Shown: positions 44,173-54,946, counted from the stretch's first letter. The stretch: DNA of 64,000 bases from an uncultured SAR86 cluster bacterium (GCA_902635045.1 CACPMT010000003.1:1-64000), one strand, 5' to 3'. Translations and numbers: made by a program. The notes: generated by a model from the letters alone, not told the origin.

Positions 44173-45306
44173 TTATCTAAATAAAGAAAAATACTTTCTT
44201 ATTTCATCAATGAAAATTTCTGGTTTTTCAAATGCAGCAAAATGTCCACCGGAATCTAAAACGTTGTAATAAGAAAGCTTTGTATATCTTTTTTTAAGCC
44301 AGCGTTCGGAGGCTCGAAAGATTTCTTTTGGATAAACGCTTACACCAGTCGGCGTTGTAACTTCTTCGCCATCAAAGTCACCAAAACTCTCCCAATAAAG
44401 TCTAGCCGAAGAGGTGGCGCTTTCAGTTAACCAGTAAAACATCACATTGGTTAGCAAATCATCTCTTGAGATTGCATTTTCAGGATCGCCATTGCAATCC
44501 GTCCATTGGTAAAATTTTTCTATAATCCAAGCTGCTTGTCCTATTGGAGAATCAGTTAATCCATAACCAAGAGTTTGAGGTCTAGTTGACTGTTGTTTCG
44601 AGTAACCCGAATCCCAATCTTGATAAAATTGAAAGCCTGCTAAAGCGGATTGTTCAAGTTCGGTTAAATCATTCATGGTTTCCATGTCAGGTGCGACGAT
44701 CGCCATATTTAAATGGATAGCTTCACAGTTTTTGTCTTGCATACCTAAGGCAGTTGTTACAGCTGAACCCCAGTCTCCACCTTGAGCAAAATATTTTGTG
44801 TAGCCTAATTCTTTCATTAGTTTTGCAAATGTATCTGCAATTTTTTCAACCCCAAAACCTGGAGTTGTTGGTTTGCCTGAAAATCCAAAACCTGGAAGCG
44901 ATGGCGTCACTATATGAAAAGCATCTTTGGAATCTCCTCCGTTTAGTGTCGGATCGGTTAAAGGCTTGATGACTTGAAGAAACTCGACAATTGAGCCCGG
45001 CCAACCATGTGTAATGATCAAAGGCTTAGCTTCAGGATGAGGAGATTTTAAGTGAATGAAATGAACATCTAAGTCATTAATTTTTGCCATGAATTGAGGA
45101 AAATCATTTATTTTTGCTACTTCTTTATTCCAATCGTACTTATTTAACCAATAAGAATGAATTTCTTTCATGTAGGACAATGGTATACCTTGTGTCCAAT
45201 CTGACGGAGTCTCTTTGTCAGGCCATCTTGTGAGTTCGAGTCTCTTTTTTAAATCAACAAGTTTTTCTTCAGGTATGTTTATTGAAAAATCTTTAATTGT
45301 TGTCAT
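44173..45306 (-). CDS. Epoxide hydrolase-like alpha/beta hydrolase
   Basis: EHN-type N-terminus; LIITHGWPGSIVEF, QGGDWGSAVTTALG, SGGHFAAFEKPE. Confidence 0.9.
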   Translation of the reverse strand: MTTIKDFSINIPEEKLVDLKKRLELTRWPDKETPSDWTQGIPLSYMKEIHSYWLNKYDWNKEVAKINDFPQFMAKINDLDVHFIHLKSPHPEAKPLIITHGWPGSIVEFLQVIKPLTDPTLNGGDSKDAFHIVTPSLPGFGFSGKPTTPGFGVEKIADTFAKLMKELGYTKYFAQGGDWGSAVTTALGMQDKNCEAIHLNMAIVAPDMETMNDLTELEQSALAGFQFYQDWDSGYSKQQSTRPQTLGYGLTDSPIGQAAWIIEKFYQWTDCNGDPENAISRDDLLTNVMFYWLTESATSSARLYWESFGDFDGEEVTTPTGVSVYPKEIFRASERWLKKRYTKLSYYNVLDSGGHFAAFEKPEIFIDEIRKYFSLFR

Positions 45307-45307
45307 T

Positions 45308-47209
45308 TTAATTTTTACTTGATTTTTCTTGGCATGATGGAGGTAAATTTATAGTAGGATTGCTATCAAAAAAACCAGATGGAATTAATTGGAATCCACA
45401 ATATTCGACTGGCATAACAGGCCAATCTTCTGGTCTCGGCACATGTGTTACTCCGAAAGTATGCCAGGTCACTAGATCACACTTGCTAATGTCTCTATCG
45501 CTTGCAGTCATTTCATCTAAACCCCCTTGACCTTGATGCATTACTGTAAATCTGCCACCACCAGAAATTTCACCTTTTTCAAAAGGAGTTGCCCATAAAT
45601 TATATTTTGCAAATGAAGCTCTCTTCCCTGTGGGAGAATCGAAATCAGACAATAGCACAGGAGAATAACCTGGTAAAAATTTATAGGCTGATTCACCGCC
45701 GATAGAATTCTTTTTATTTGGGTTAGTTATTTTCCATACTCTACTTTTTTCTGGTGCAATGTTTCTTTTTGCTTCTGACTCTTTTTTTAGATGACTTGAG
45801 ATCGCTTGGAATTGTGTTCCATGAGGATTTTTATTTCCAATTGGAACTCTTTCTGCATTGGTCTCGATCAATTTATTTTTACCGCCGTCTAAAAACCAAT
45901 CTATCCTCACGTTGAAGAGGTGTTGATGAATAGGAGAAACCAGTTCTTCCGTAATTTTCATATCTTGCTCTGGATTATGAATTTCTTCATTGTGGGCGCT
46001 TATTCCTACAATTCCTGTCAATTTCATTTCTAATTCAATTGTTCCATCTAAATACAAGTACCAAAAAATTCCGTAATCGTAATTACCTACTGTAGAAAAA
46101 GAACTAATCACTAATCTTCTGGATCGTCTTACCTCGCTGTGGCCTTCACCAATCAAATGAGAATGTTTCCACTGAATTCCATAATCCTCCTCATGCAAAC
46201 AAATTGCGTTTTTAATTGTTTCAACAGAGCCATCGAAATTTAATTTATTAGTATCAAAGTAATAAATCTCTCCGAGACAATCACATCCTAAAGTCAAAGA
46301 ATTAGACAATGATCCAAAGCCATACTCTGTACCATCATGTACAGCTTTCCATGAATGCATTGGATCAGCAGAGCCATAAGGAACAACCATATCGGACATG
46401 CTTGCACGGTAGAAAATCTCTCTTTTATTTAAATTTAAATTTTGAATTACTAATCCTTCGATGGGATCAATTGAAACTCTTAGGTTCCATCCTTCCCAAC
46501 TAATCTCATTATTAGAGACATCGAAACCTGGTCCATCGGGTTGAGTAATAGAAATATCTTTGGGTCTATTTCTAAGAACTTCTTGAGAGGCAGCATCATA
46601 CTTTGCTGATTGCTCGGGTAAGTTGCTTATTCCTTGATCTTCAATTTCAACAATACATTTATCTGTTAGATCGACATGAGAAATTAGTCCAGATATTGGT
46701 TTGGCGTAGGCATTATCTTCTGGGCTCTCCTTTAAAAAAGAGATTGTTTTAAGAGCTCTGTGACCTTCTTTAATTTTTTCATGAGTTATTCCTCCGCCTG
46801 GCCAAGGATCAATTTGAATAAGACTTAGATCTGTAATTCCTCTTTTTTCTAGAGCGGCTTGATATTCATCATTTTCTAAAGTTAATTGGATAGCGATCAT
46901 AATTTCTGACATCGTATAAGTTGGACCAGCAGCATCAGGAATTACATTCAGCGAAGTAACTTTCTCTTTATTTAAATCGATTGATGCTTCAAACCCTTTT
47001 GAGGATGAATCGACGCCAATAATCTTTGTCTTCCTTGAAAAGGTATCACCGACTTTGTAATTTTTTACAAAATTTTTATCAGGCTCTTCTAGACTGATAT
47101 AGCTAAACACTGAGTTTTCATCAGAATTATTATCTGATTTAAAGATATTTACAGATTTTTTTATCTCGTCTACAGAAAGAGAATCTAATGGATGCATATT
47201 ATTATTCAT
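45308..47209 (-). CDS. Copper-containing primary-amine oxidase
   Basis: STVGNYDYGIFW (N-Y-D topaquinone site), HQHLFNVRIDWFLDGG, WHTFGVTHVPRPEDWPVMP. Confidence 0.92.
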   Translation of the reverse strand: MNNNMHPLDSLSVDEIKKSVNIFKSDNNSDENSVFSYISLEEPDKNFVKNYKVGDTFSRKTKIIGVDSSSKGFEASIDLNKEKVTSLNVIPDAAGPTYTMSEIMIAIQLTLENDEYQAALEKRGITDLSLIQIDPWPGGGITHEKIKEGHRALKTISFLKESPEDNAYAKPISGLISHVDLTDKCIVEIEDQGISNLPEQSAKYDAASQEVLRNRPKDISITQPDGPGFDVSNNEISWEGWNLRVSIDPIEGLVIQNLNLNKREIFYRASMSDMVVPYGSADPMHSWKAVHDGTEYGFGSLSNSLTLGCDCLGEIYYFDTNKLNFDGSVETIKNAICLHEEDYGIQWKHSHLIGEGHSEVRRSRRLVISSFSTVGNYDYGIFWYLYLDGTIELEMKLTGIVGISAHNEEIHNPEQDMKITEELVSPIHQHLFNVRIDWFLDGGKNKLIETNAERVPIGNKNPHGTQFQAISSHLKKESEAKRNIAPEKSRVWKITNPNKKNSIGGESAYKFLPGYSPVLLSDFDSPTGKRASFAKYNLWATPFEKGEISGGGRFTVMHQGQGGLDEMTASDRDISKCDLVTWHTFGVTHVPRPEDWPVMPVEYCGFQLIPSGFFDSNPTINLPPSCQEKSSKN

Positions 47210-47341
47210 ATTTTTTAAACTTTTAAATCTAAAAAGAATACACTTTTTTGATAATTATTTTTTTAGTAAGATCAATTCTAAAGATCAGCGGGGAAATTTC
47301 CATCATTAAACTAAAATTTATTTCGTTATCATTAAATTGCT

Positions 47342-47605
47342 ATGCACAGAAAAAATACAACTTACTGGAAATCAAACTTAAAAATTGTTATTTCGTTGCT
47401 GATAGTTTGGTTTTTGGTATCTTTTGGATTCGGAATAATTTGGTCTGATGCTTTAGATAATATTCAAATCGGTGGCTTTAAATTAGGATTTTGGTTTGCC
47501 CAACAGGGTAGCATTTTTGTTTTTGTAATCATAATTTTCATTTATGTGTTATTACTCAATAGACTGGATAAGAAACATTTTTCTAAATCTTCAGAGGACG
47601 ATTGA
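47342..47605 (+). CDS. DUF4212 family symporter small subunit
   Basis: Two TM; FKLGFWFAQQGSIFVFVIIIFIYVLLLNRLDKK; adjacent to symporter. Confidence 0.85.
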   Translation: MHRKNTTYWKSNLKIVISLLIVWFLVSFGFGIIWSDALDNIQIGGFKLGFWFAQQGSIFVFVIIIFIYVLLLNRLDKKHFSKSSEDD

Positions 47606-49354
47606 ATGGAAACACAAACGCTTACCTATTTATTTGTCGGGGCTTCTTTTGCGCTATACATAGGCATAGCTTTTTGGTCTCGCGCTAAATCAACTAATGA
47701 TTTCTACGTGGCTGGAAAAGGAGTCAATCCGATAGCAAACGGCATGGCAACTGCGGCCGATTGGATGTCTGCTGCTTCTTTTATTTCTATGGCTGGATTG
47801 ATTGCCTTCCTTGGTAAAGACGGTTCGGTATATTTAATGGGATGGACGGGAGGATATGTTTTATTGGCTTTGTTATTAGCCCCTTATTTAAGAAAATTTG
47901 GTCAATTTACGGTGCCAGATTTTATAGGAACTCGTTATTACTCAAATACTGCAAGACTGGTTGCGGTGATATGTCTTATTTTTGTTTCTTTTACTTATAT
48001 CGCTGGTCAAATGAGGGGAGTAGGCATAGTTTTCTCGAGATTTTTAGAAGTTGATATCGACTTAGGGGTGATCATTGGGATGATTATCGTATTTTTTTAT
48101 GCAGTTATGGGAGGCATGAAAGGGATTACTTATACTCAGGTTGCTCAATATTGTGTAATGATTTTTGCTTACTTAGTACCAGCAATTTTTATTTCTATTC
48201 TAATCACAGGAAACCCAGTTCCACAATTAGGTTTTGGAGATACCTTAACCGGTACTTCGACTTATTTATTGGATAAATTAGATCAAGTTACAATTGATCT
48301 TGGCTTTGGCGCCTATACGGAAAATACGAAAACCAATATAGATATCTTTTGTATAACAGCTGCTTTGATGTTTGGTACTGCTGGTTTGCCTCATGTGATT
48401 GTCAGGTTTTTCACTGTGCCTAAAGTTAGTGATGCTAGAAAATCAGCTGGCTATGCTTTGATTTTTATAGCACTGCTATATACAACTGCTCCGGCTGTCG
48501 CAGCTTTTGCAAGAATTAATTTTGTTGATTCTATTCAAGATGTTGAATACTCAGCCGCACCGGATTGGTTTAAAAATTGGGAAAATATTGGATTAATTGC
48601 ATGGCAAGATAAAAACGACGATCAGTCTATTCAATATTCATCAGGAAATGCTCTGGAGGGAGTAAGACCTGATTACTCAGATCGCAGAGGTAAAAATGGA
48701 GAGCGGATTCTAAATAACAGGCCAAACGATAACAATGTCAATGAAATTTATATTGACCGCGATATTATGGTGCTTGCCAATCCAGAAATTGCAAAATTGC
48801 CTGGATGGGTTGTAGCATTAGTTGCTGCAGGAGGCTTGGCTGCAGCACTTTCAACAGCAGCAGGACTTCTTCTTGTTATTTCTTCATCAATTTCTCATGA
48901 CTTGTTGAAAAAAACATTTATGCCAAGAATTAATGAAAAACAAGAGCTTCTTTTTGCTCGAATTGCCTCAGCCATAGCGATTGTTATCGCAGGCTTATTT
49001 GGGATTTATCCTCCGGCTTTTGTGGCGCAAGTTGTGGCCTTTGCTTTTGGATTAGCAGCCTCAACAATTTTTCCAGCTCTTTTGATGGGAATTTTTTCAA
49101 AAAGACTCAATAAAGAAGGGGCTATTACAGGAATGATCTTCGGTCTTATTTTTACTTCTTCTTATATAATTTATTTCAAGTTTATAAATACTTCCTTAAA
49201 CCTCCCGGAAAATTGGTTATTAGGAATTTCCCCTGAGGGAATAGGCTTTGTCGGGATGCTGATAAATTTTGCGATCGCCTTTATTGTTTCGAGTGTTACT
49301 AATAACCCTCCAAAAGAAATAAATGAAATGGTAGAAAATATAAGAAAACCTTGA
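47606..49354 (+). CDS. Sodium:solute symporter (VC_2705/ActP-like)
   Basis: FYVAGKGVNPIANGMATAADWMSAASFISMAGLIAF; multi-TM. Confidence 0.9.
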   Translation: METQTLTYLFVGASFALYIGIAFWSRAKSTNDFYVAGKGVNPIANGMATAADWMSAASFISMAGLIAFLGKDGSVYLMGWTGGYVLLALLLAPYLRKFGQFTVPDFIGTRYYSNTARLVAVICLIFVSFTYIAGQMRGVGIVFSRFLEVDIDLGVIIGMIIVFFYAVMGGMKGITYTQVAQYCVMIFAYLVPAIFISILITGNPVPQLGFGDTLTGTSTYLLDKLDQVTIDLGFGAYTENTKTNIDIFCITAALMFGTAGLPHVIVRFFTVPKVSDARKSAGYALIFIALLYTTAPAVAAFARINFVDSIQDVEYSAAPDWFKNWENIGLIAWQDKNDDQSIQYSSGNALEGVRPDYSDRRGKNGERILNNRPNDNNVNEIYIDRDIMVLANPEIAKLPGWVVALVAAGGLAAALSTAAGLLLVISSSISHDLLKKTFMPRINEKQELLFARIASAIAIVIAGLFGIYPPAFVAQVVAFAFGLAASTIFPALLMGIFSKRLNKEGAITGMIFGLIFTSSYIIYFKFINTSLNLPENWLLGISPEGIGFVGMLINFAIAFIVSSVTNNPPKEINEMVENIRKP

Positions 49355-49412
49355 ATTTAAGACACTCTCTTAGCCATTAACTTATTTATGAATAAATTAT
49401 ATATTTACTTAA

Positions 49413-50495
49413 ATGAAAATTTTGAGAACACCAGATAAATGCTTTGAAAAGTTAAAGGATTATCCTTTTGAACCAAACTACACCACGATAAAAACAGAGG
49501 ATGGAAGTGATCTGAGAATTCATCATATTGATGAAGGCCCAAAAGATGGGCCAATCCTTTTAGCAATGCATGGACAACCTGTATGGAGTTATCTTTACTC
49601 AAAGATGATTCCTTTTCTAACGAATGCCGGTATTCGAGTCATCGCCCCCGATTTGCCTGGATATGGAAAATCCGATAAGCCTGCAGAAAGAGAAGACTAC
49701 AGCTATCAAAAACAAGTAGATTGGATGACAGATTGGCTTATTGCCAATGACTTTAAAAATCTCACTTTTTTTGGACAAGATTGGGGCGGCTTAATCGGAC
49801 TAAGAATGGTCGCAAACGAGCCAGGTCGATTCGACAAGGTTTCGATGGGTAATACTGGGTTACCTTACAACCCTGAGGCACCCAAAGAAGTTTTAGAAAA
49901 AATAAAAGAGTTTAGAGAAAGTAGTCTCAAGCTAACTCCCATGTCAATGGCTAAAGAAATAAGCGAAATGGATGGGAAAAATTTGTCCCAAGAAGATACA
50001 GAATTTCATCCAGCATTGAAATTTATGTACTGGCAAAAATTTTGTTGGGATACAGTTGATTTACCAACAGGCTTTTTGATGACAAACATGATGGAAAAAA
50101 ATTCCAGATTAAATTCAGCGGCATATTATTTATTTGTTTCACTAGGTTTAGGAAAATATTTTCCTTTTAAATCAGATGTTGCCAGGGCATATGAGGCTCC
50201 ATTTCCCGACCCAAGTTATAAAATGGGGCCAAGAGCTATGCCAAGTCATGTTCCAACAATACCGGATCAATCACTTGAAGCACAAAGAAAAGCAAGAGAA
50301 GTATTTAAAAATTGGGATAAACCTTTTTTGAGTGTATTTGCTGGGGACGATCCTGTTACCAACGGAATAGAAAGAGATGTTTTAGCAATGTGTCCCAATG
50401 CAAAAAGCGCGCCTCACATAGGCGGCGGTCATTTCTATCAATGGACAAGACCCAAAGAATTATCAAATTTATTAATTAATTTTATCAACACTTAA
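49413..50495 (+). CDS. Haloalkane dehalogenase-like alpha/beta hydrolase
   Basis: AMHGQPVWSYLYSKMIPFL, FGQDWGGLIGLR, GGGHFYQW. Confidence 0.85.
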   Translation: MKILRTPDKCFEKLKDYPFEPNYTTIKTEDGSDLRIHHIDEGPKDGPILLAMHGQPVWSYLYSKMIPFLTNAGIRVIAPDLPGYGKSDKPAEREDYSYQKQVDWMTDWLIANDFKNLTFFGQDWGGLIGLRMVANEPGRFDKVSMGNTGLPYNPEAPKEVLEKIKEFRESSLKLTPMSMAKEISEMDGKNLSQEDTEFHPALKFMYWQKFCWDTVDLPTGFLMTNMMEKNSRLNSAAYYLFVSLGLGKYFPFKSDVARAYEAPFPDPSYKMGPRAMPSHVPTIPDQSLEAQRKAREVFKNWDKPFLSVFAGDDPVTNGIERDVLAMCPNAKSAPHIGGGHFYQWTRPKELSNLLINFINT

Positions 50496-50506
50496 GGAGA
50501 ATAATT

Positions 50507-51118
50507 ATGTTGAAACTTCATTATGCGCCAAACTCCAGAGCCGAAAGAGTTCTATGGTTATTAGAAGAATTGGAATTACCCTACGAGTTAAACTCGATGC
50601 CTTTTCATCCAGAAGCACTTAAGTCAGACGAACACCGTAAAAGACATCCGCTCGGAAGAATACCGGTTTTAGAAGATGGCGATGTGAGTATCTATGAATC
50701 CGGTGCAATAATTGATTATGTGTTAGAAAAACACAAAAACGGTGGCTTAAAGCCATCAGTTGATTCTCCTGAATATCCATATTATTTACAATGGTTTCAT
50801 TTCTGTGAGGGCATGATCGCTCAACCGATGAATACTATTGTTGTTCATACCATTCTTTTGCCACCTGAGAGAAGAGACGAAACTGTTCTGGGTCAAGCAC
50901 AGCGTTTAGCCTCTAAATCCTTAACCGCGATTGAGACAGCTTTGGATGGCAAAGAGTATTTGGTGGGAGATTTTTCTGGTGTTGAATTTATGACTGGCCA
51001 TTGCTGTACTAAATTATCAGATTTGGGATGTGTAACAGACGAAATGCCAAACTTAAAAGCATATGTTGAAAGAATAAAAGCAAGACCAGCTTTTCAAAAA
51101 GCTATTTCAACTACTTAA
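50507..51118 (+). CDS. Glutathione S-transferase family protein
   Basis: MLKLHYAPNSRAERVLWLLEELELPYEL, GRIPVLEDGDVSIYESGAIIDYV. Confidence 0.9.
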   Translation: MLKLHYAPNSRAERVLWLLEELELPYELNSMPFHPEALKSDEHRKRHPLGRIPVLEDGDVSIYESGAIIDYVLEKHKNGGLKPSVDSPEYPYYLQWFHFCEGMIAQPMNTIVVHTILLPPERRDETVLGQAQRLASKSLTAIETALDGKEYLVGDFSGVEFMTGHCCTKLSDLGCVTDEMPNLKAYVERIKARPAFQKAISTT

Positions 51119-51129
51119 AAGGTGAAGTT

Positions 51130-51543
51130 ATGAAAGTAGAAAATAAAGTAAATCCTAACGAAGAACAAATGGCAGGATTTTTAGAAGGAGATGTTGATTC
51201 CCCAATAGAAATGGTGAATCTTCTTAAATTCAAGGAAAAAGCCGAGTACGAAGATGGAAGGGAAACAGATCTTTCTGGAGAAGAAGCATACGCAATTTAC
51301 GGGCTAGAAGTACTTGAACATTTAAAAAAAGTTGGTGCTGAATCGGTTTTTTTTGGCAAAGTCGAACGTCTGATGCTTGGGGAAGTTGAAGAATTGTGGG
51401 ATATGGTAGCTATCGCCAGATATCCATCCAGAAAGGCAATGTTGAAAATGATCACAGATCCTGATTACATGGAAAGTGCTAAACATAGAGCTGCAGGATT
51501 AAAGGGACAATTAAATATAGAAACCAAAACAGGTAATAGTTAA
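51130..51543 (+). CDS. DUF1330 family protein
   Basis: IEMVNLLKFKEKAEY...SGEEAYAIYG...VAIARYPSRKAML. Confidence 0.75.
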   Translation: MKVENKVNPNEEQMAGFLEGDVDSPIEMVNLLKFKEKAEYEDGRETDLSGEEAYAIYGLEVLEHLKKVGAESVFFGKVERLMLGEVEELWDMVAIARYPSRKAMLKMITDPDYMESAKHRAAGLKGQLNIETKTGNS

Positions 51544-51544
51544 T

Positions 51545-52588
51545 TTGGAGCCTTTAACTTTAATAGGTGCTCCACCGTCACCTTATACTAGAAAAATGAT
51601 TGCCTTAATGAGGTATCGTCACATTCCCTATAATATTATTTGGGGAGACCCACAAAGTTTGCTTTCTGGCGAGTTTAAAAACCTTGGCATTGATCCACCC
51701 AAACCTGTTCTTCTTCCAACTTTTATTCTTCCGGATGAAAAGGGAATTTTAAAAGCTGAGACAGATTCAACTCCACTAATTAGAAGATTTGAAGTCGAGT
51801 ACGAAGATAGAAAATGCCTTCCAGCGGATCCCGCCTTAAATTTTTTAAATTTCCTTTTGGAAGATTTCGCTGATGAATGGGTTACTAAGTTTATGTTTCA
51901 TTATCGTTGGCATTTCGAAGAAGACGCTGATAATGCTGGTACTCTGTTGCCTCTAGCTCAGACAACTAATCTGCCTGACGAAATTCATCAATCAGCAAAA
52001 AAATATATTTCTGAAAGACAAATTGAGCGACTTAGAGTAGTTGGTTCCAATGACACAACGGCCCCAATTATTGAAGCTAGTTACAAAAGATTTTTGAGTA
52101 TTTTAGAAAAACACTTTAAAAATTCTCCTTTTTTATTAGGGCAAAGAGCAAGCTCAGCAGATTTTGGTCTATACGGGCAATTGAGTCAGCTTATTGGCTT
52201 TGATCCTACGTCTAGAAAAATTGCTCATGATTTGTCTCCTAGAACAGTAGCTTGGATCAATGTTATTGAAGATTTATCTGGACTTGAAATTACTGAGGAG
52301 GGATGGACTAAATTAGAAGACTTGCCAGAAAGTATTTTTGACCTTCTCAATGAGGTGGGCCGAGGCTATGTGCCGGCTCTCTTAAGAAACAAAGCAGCAC
52401 ATGAAAAAGGTAAGAAAACATGGGAAGCTGAAATAGATGGCTGTCCTTGGGTTCAACAAACATTTCCCTATCAATCGAAATGTTTAAAATGGATAAATGA
52501 AGAATATTTGAAACTTAGTGAAATGGATAGAAGCAGAATTGACGATGTGCTCAAAGACACAGGTTGTGAAAAATTATTTATCCAATGA
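51545..52588 (+). CDS. GST-fold protein (long, 347 aa)
   Basis: TTG start; GAPPSPYTRKMIALMRYRHIPYN; FLLGQRASSADFGLYGQL. Confidence 0.8.
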   Translation: MEPLTLIGAPPSPYTRKMIALMRYRHIPYNIIWGDPQSLLSGEFKNLGIDPPKPVLLPTFILPDEKGILKAETDSTPLIRRFEVEYEDRKCLPADPALNFLNFLLEDFADEWVTKFMFHYRWHFEEDADNAGTLLPLAQTTNLPDEIHQSAKKYISERQIERLRVVGSNDTTAPIIEASYKRFLSILEKHFKNSPFLLGQRASSADFGLYGQLSQLIGFDPTSRKIAHDLSPRTVAWINVIEDLSGLEITEEGWTKLEDLPESIFDLLNEVGRGYVPALLRNKAAHEKGKKTWEAEIDGCPWVQQTFPYQSKCLKWINEEYLKLSEMDRSRIDDVLKDTGCEKLFIQ

Positions 52589-53052
52589 AATTAATCAATA
52601 ATTTATTTCCAAACGATGCTTCCTTATATAACGGCAGTAAAATAGCTTTTTATGGTTTTATCTTCTTTCTGGCTTTGATGACTTGGCGGGCAATCATACA
52701 TATGTTCTTTTGGGAGACTGGACTGCATGACATTGCAAATGTAATTGTTCTAGAAGGAAAGCCTGATCCAATGATTCCTATCTATTTATTTTTTTCCTTG
52801 TGGGGTCTTCAACAAATCTTAACATGCCTTATTAGCTTAATAGTTCTATTGAAATATCAAGGACTGATTCCCTTAATGATTTTGATTTTTGCTCTTGAAT
52901 GGTGGATAAGAACTTTTTACAGTTTAATGGGTATGCCATCAATTATTCCTGAATATACTGATGGTGTTACACCTGGGGCAGTTGGAGCACCATTTGCAGG
53001 TATTTTGCTTTTAATAATGTTAGCTCTGTCTTTACGATCTAAAAATGCTTAA
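52585..53052 (+). CDS. Hypothetical membrane protein
   Basis: 4 hydrophobic segments; 4-nt overlap with upstream gene. Confidence 0.65.
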   Translation: MKLINNLFPNDASLYNGSKIAFYGFIFFLALMTWRAIIHMFFWETGLHDIANVIVLEGKPDPMIPIYLFFSLWGLQQILTCLISLIVLLKYQGLIPLMILIFALEWWIRTFYSLMGMPSIIPEYTDGVTPGAVGAPFAGILLLIMLALSLRSKNA

Positions 53053-54697
53053 AAAAATCTTCTATATTTCAGGTACGCTTTTATTAATTGTCTCTATCTT
53101 CTGGGAATATAAGGTAAATATTCTTATTTGGTCCATTCCAAAAATAGCCTATTTTACGATGCCTATAAAAGAAAATATTCCTACGAATTGGTCAAGTGGG
53201 CCAAGCGAAATTCAAAAAAGAACAGACGAAAGACCAAACATAATCTTAATATTGGCTGATGATATGGGTTACAACGATATATCTGCGCATAATGGCGGGG
53301 CTGCAGATGGTTCTCTAAAGACTCCGCATATTGATTCGCTAGCAAATAGTGGAATTTTATTTTCAAGAGGTTATGCAGCAAATGCAACTTGCGCTCCCTC
53401 TAGAGCTTCAATAATGACTGGAAAATATCCGACAAGATTTGGGTACGAATTTACTCCTGTTCCTGCTATGGGCAGATTAATAATGCAATGGCTAGCGGAC
53501 GAGGATGATGAAGAATTAAGGGCAAGGATTGATCGAGAAGTAGCAACAAACATACCTCCTTACATGGAGCAGGGGATGCCCACCGAACAAATTACTGTTG
53601 CAGAGATTTTACGAGATGCAGGATATTACACGGCCCATATAGGAAAATGGCATCTTGGTAATGCCTATGGTATGGATCCTCTCAGTCAAGGCTTTCAAGA
53701 CTCTTTGCAAATGCTGGGACCACTATATTTACCTGAAGATCACCCAGATGTCGTTAATGCTAAGTTTAATACAAGAATTGACAGGATGATTTGGGGCCTT
53801 GGGCAATATTCAGCTAATTTTAATGGGGGCGATCGATTCAAACCCGACAAATATCTAACAGATTACTATACTGACGAAGCATTAAAGGTAATTGAGAATA
53901 ATAAAAATAGACCCTTTTTTTTATATTTAAGCCACTGGGCAATTCATAATCCACTTCAGGCTTTAAGAAGCGATGTTGAGCAAATGAGTCATATGCACAG
54001 TCATAATCTTCAGGTTTATTCAGGAATGATAGCTGCTCTCGATAGAAGTGTAGGAAAGGTAGTACAGAAATTAAAAGATTTGGATATATATGGAAAAACC
54101 TTAATTATTTTTACTAGTGATAATGGTGGAGCTAACTACATTGAATTGGAAGATATAAATAAGCCCTACAGAGGTTGGAAAATAAGTTTTTTTGAGGGTG
54201 GAATCAGAGTTCCTTATATTGTTAGTTGGCCCGAGCAAATCGACCCAGGGCAAAAATCAGAGAGTACTGTCCATCACTTTGATATCTTACCTACCATTAC
54301 TTCAGCTGCAGGAATCAAATCACCTATTGAGACAAATTTAGATGGAGTAAATTTATTACCTTATATAAAGAAAGAAGTTGATACTCAACCTCATAAAACC
54401 CTATTTTGGAGATCCGGGAATCATCAATCGGTCCTCCACGAAGACTGGAAATATATAGTAAGCAAAAAAGAAAATTTCCGCTGGTTATTTGACACTTCCG
54501 TAGATCAGGAAGAAAAAAATAATGTTATAGATAGTTATCCTGAGAAAGCTAAATTACTTGAAGAACTCTTAACTAAATTTAACTCAGAACAAAAAGATCC
54601 TTTATTTCCTTCTGCATATGAAGTTTCAACCATGATAGATAAGTATGACGGACAAGAATACCAAGAAGGAGATGAATATATTTATTGGTCAAATTAA
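53045..54697 (+). CDS. Sulfatase (arylsulfatase family), membrane-anchored
   Basis: ILADDMGYND, CAPSRASIMTGKYPTR formylglycine motif, FTSDNGG. Confidence 0.93.
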   Translation: MLKKIFYISGTLLLIVSIFWEYKVNILIWSIPKIAYFTMPIKENIPTNWSSGPSEIQKRTDERPNIILILADDMGYNDISAHNGGAADGSLKTPHIDSLANSGILFSRGYAANATCAPSRASIMTGKYPTRFGYEFTPVPAMGRLIMQWLADEDDEELRARIDREVATNIPPYMEQGMPTEQITVAEILRDAGYYTAHIGKWHLGNAYGMDPLSQGFQDSLQMLGPLYLPEDHPDVVNAKFNTRIDRMIWGLGQYSANFNGGDRFKPDKYLTDYYTDEALKVIENNKNRPFFLYLSHWAIHNPLQALRSDVEQMSHMHSHNLQVYSGMIAALDRSVGKVVQKLKDLDIYGKTLIIFTSDNGGANYIELEDINKPYRGWKISFFEGGIRVPYIVSWPEQIDPGQKSESTVHHFDILPTITSAAGIKSPIETNLDGVNLLPYIKKEVDTQPHKTLFWRSGNHQSVLHEDWKYIVSKKENFRWLFDTSVDQEEKNNVIDSYPEKAKLLEELLTKFNSEQKDPLFPSAYEVSTMIDKYDGQEYQEGDEYIYWSN

Positions 54698-54733
54698 TTT
54701 GTATTAAGTTCAAAAATTTAAGAAAATAGAAAT

Positions 54734-54946
54734 ATGTTGTCTAATTTAATTGAAGGAATATTCAACCATTTAACCAATTGGGGAATTTTTTGGTTTGGTT
54801 TTTTGTTTTTCGGGAGTATTTTTGGTGCAATATTGACTTTAATTTTCTCTACATACGATTCAGGAACCTTACTTCTTGCGGGTTATTTTTTAGGCGCGAT
54901 TTTCGGATTGATAGCTAATTATAAGGATTGGTCATGGATCAACTAG
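54734..54946 (+). CDS. Small membrane protein
   Basis: 70 aa, two TM segments, between sulfatase and desaturase with overlap. Confidence 0.5.
   Translation: MLSNLIEGIFNHLTNWGIFWFGFLFFGSIFGAILTLIFSTYDSGTLLLAGYFLGAIFGLIANYKDWSWIN

Noticed and set aside
47248-47448. Plus-strand ORF (66 aa) before the DUF4212 gene
   Set aside because: Overlaps the well-supported DUF4212 ORF in another frame; no domain.
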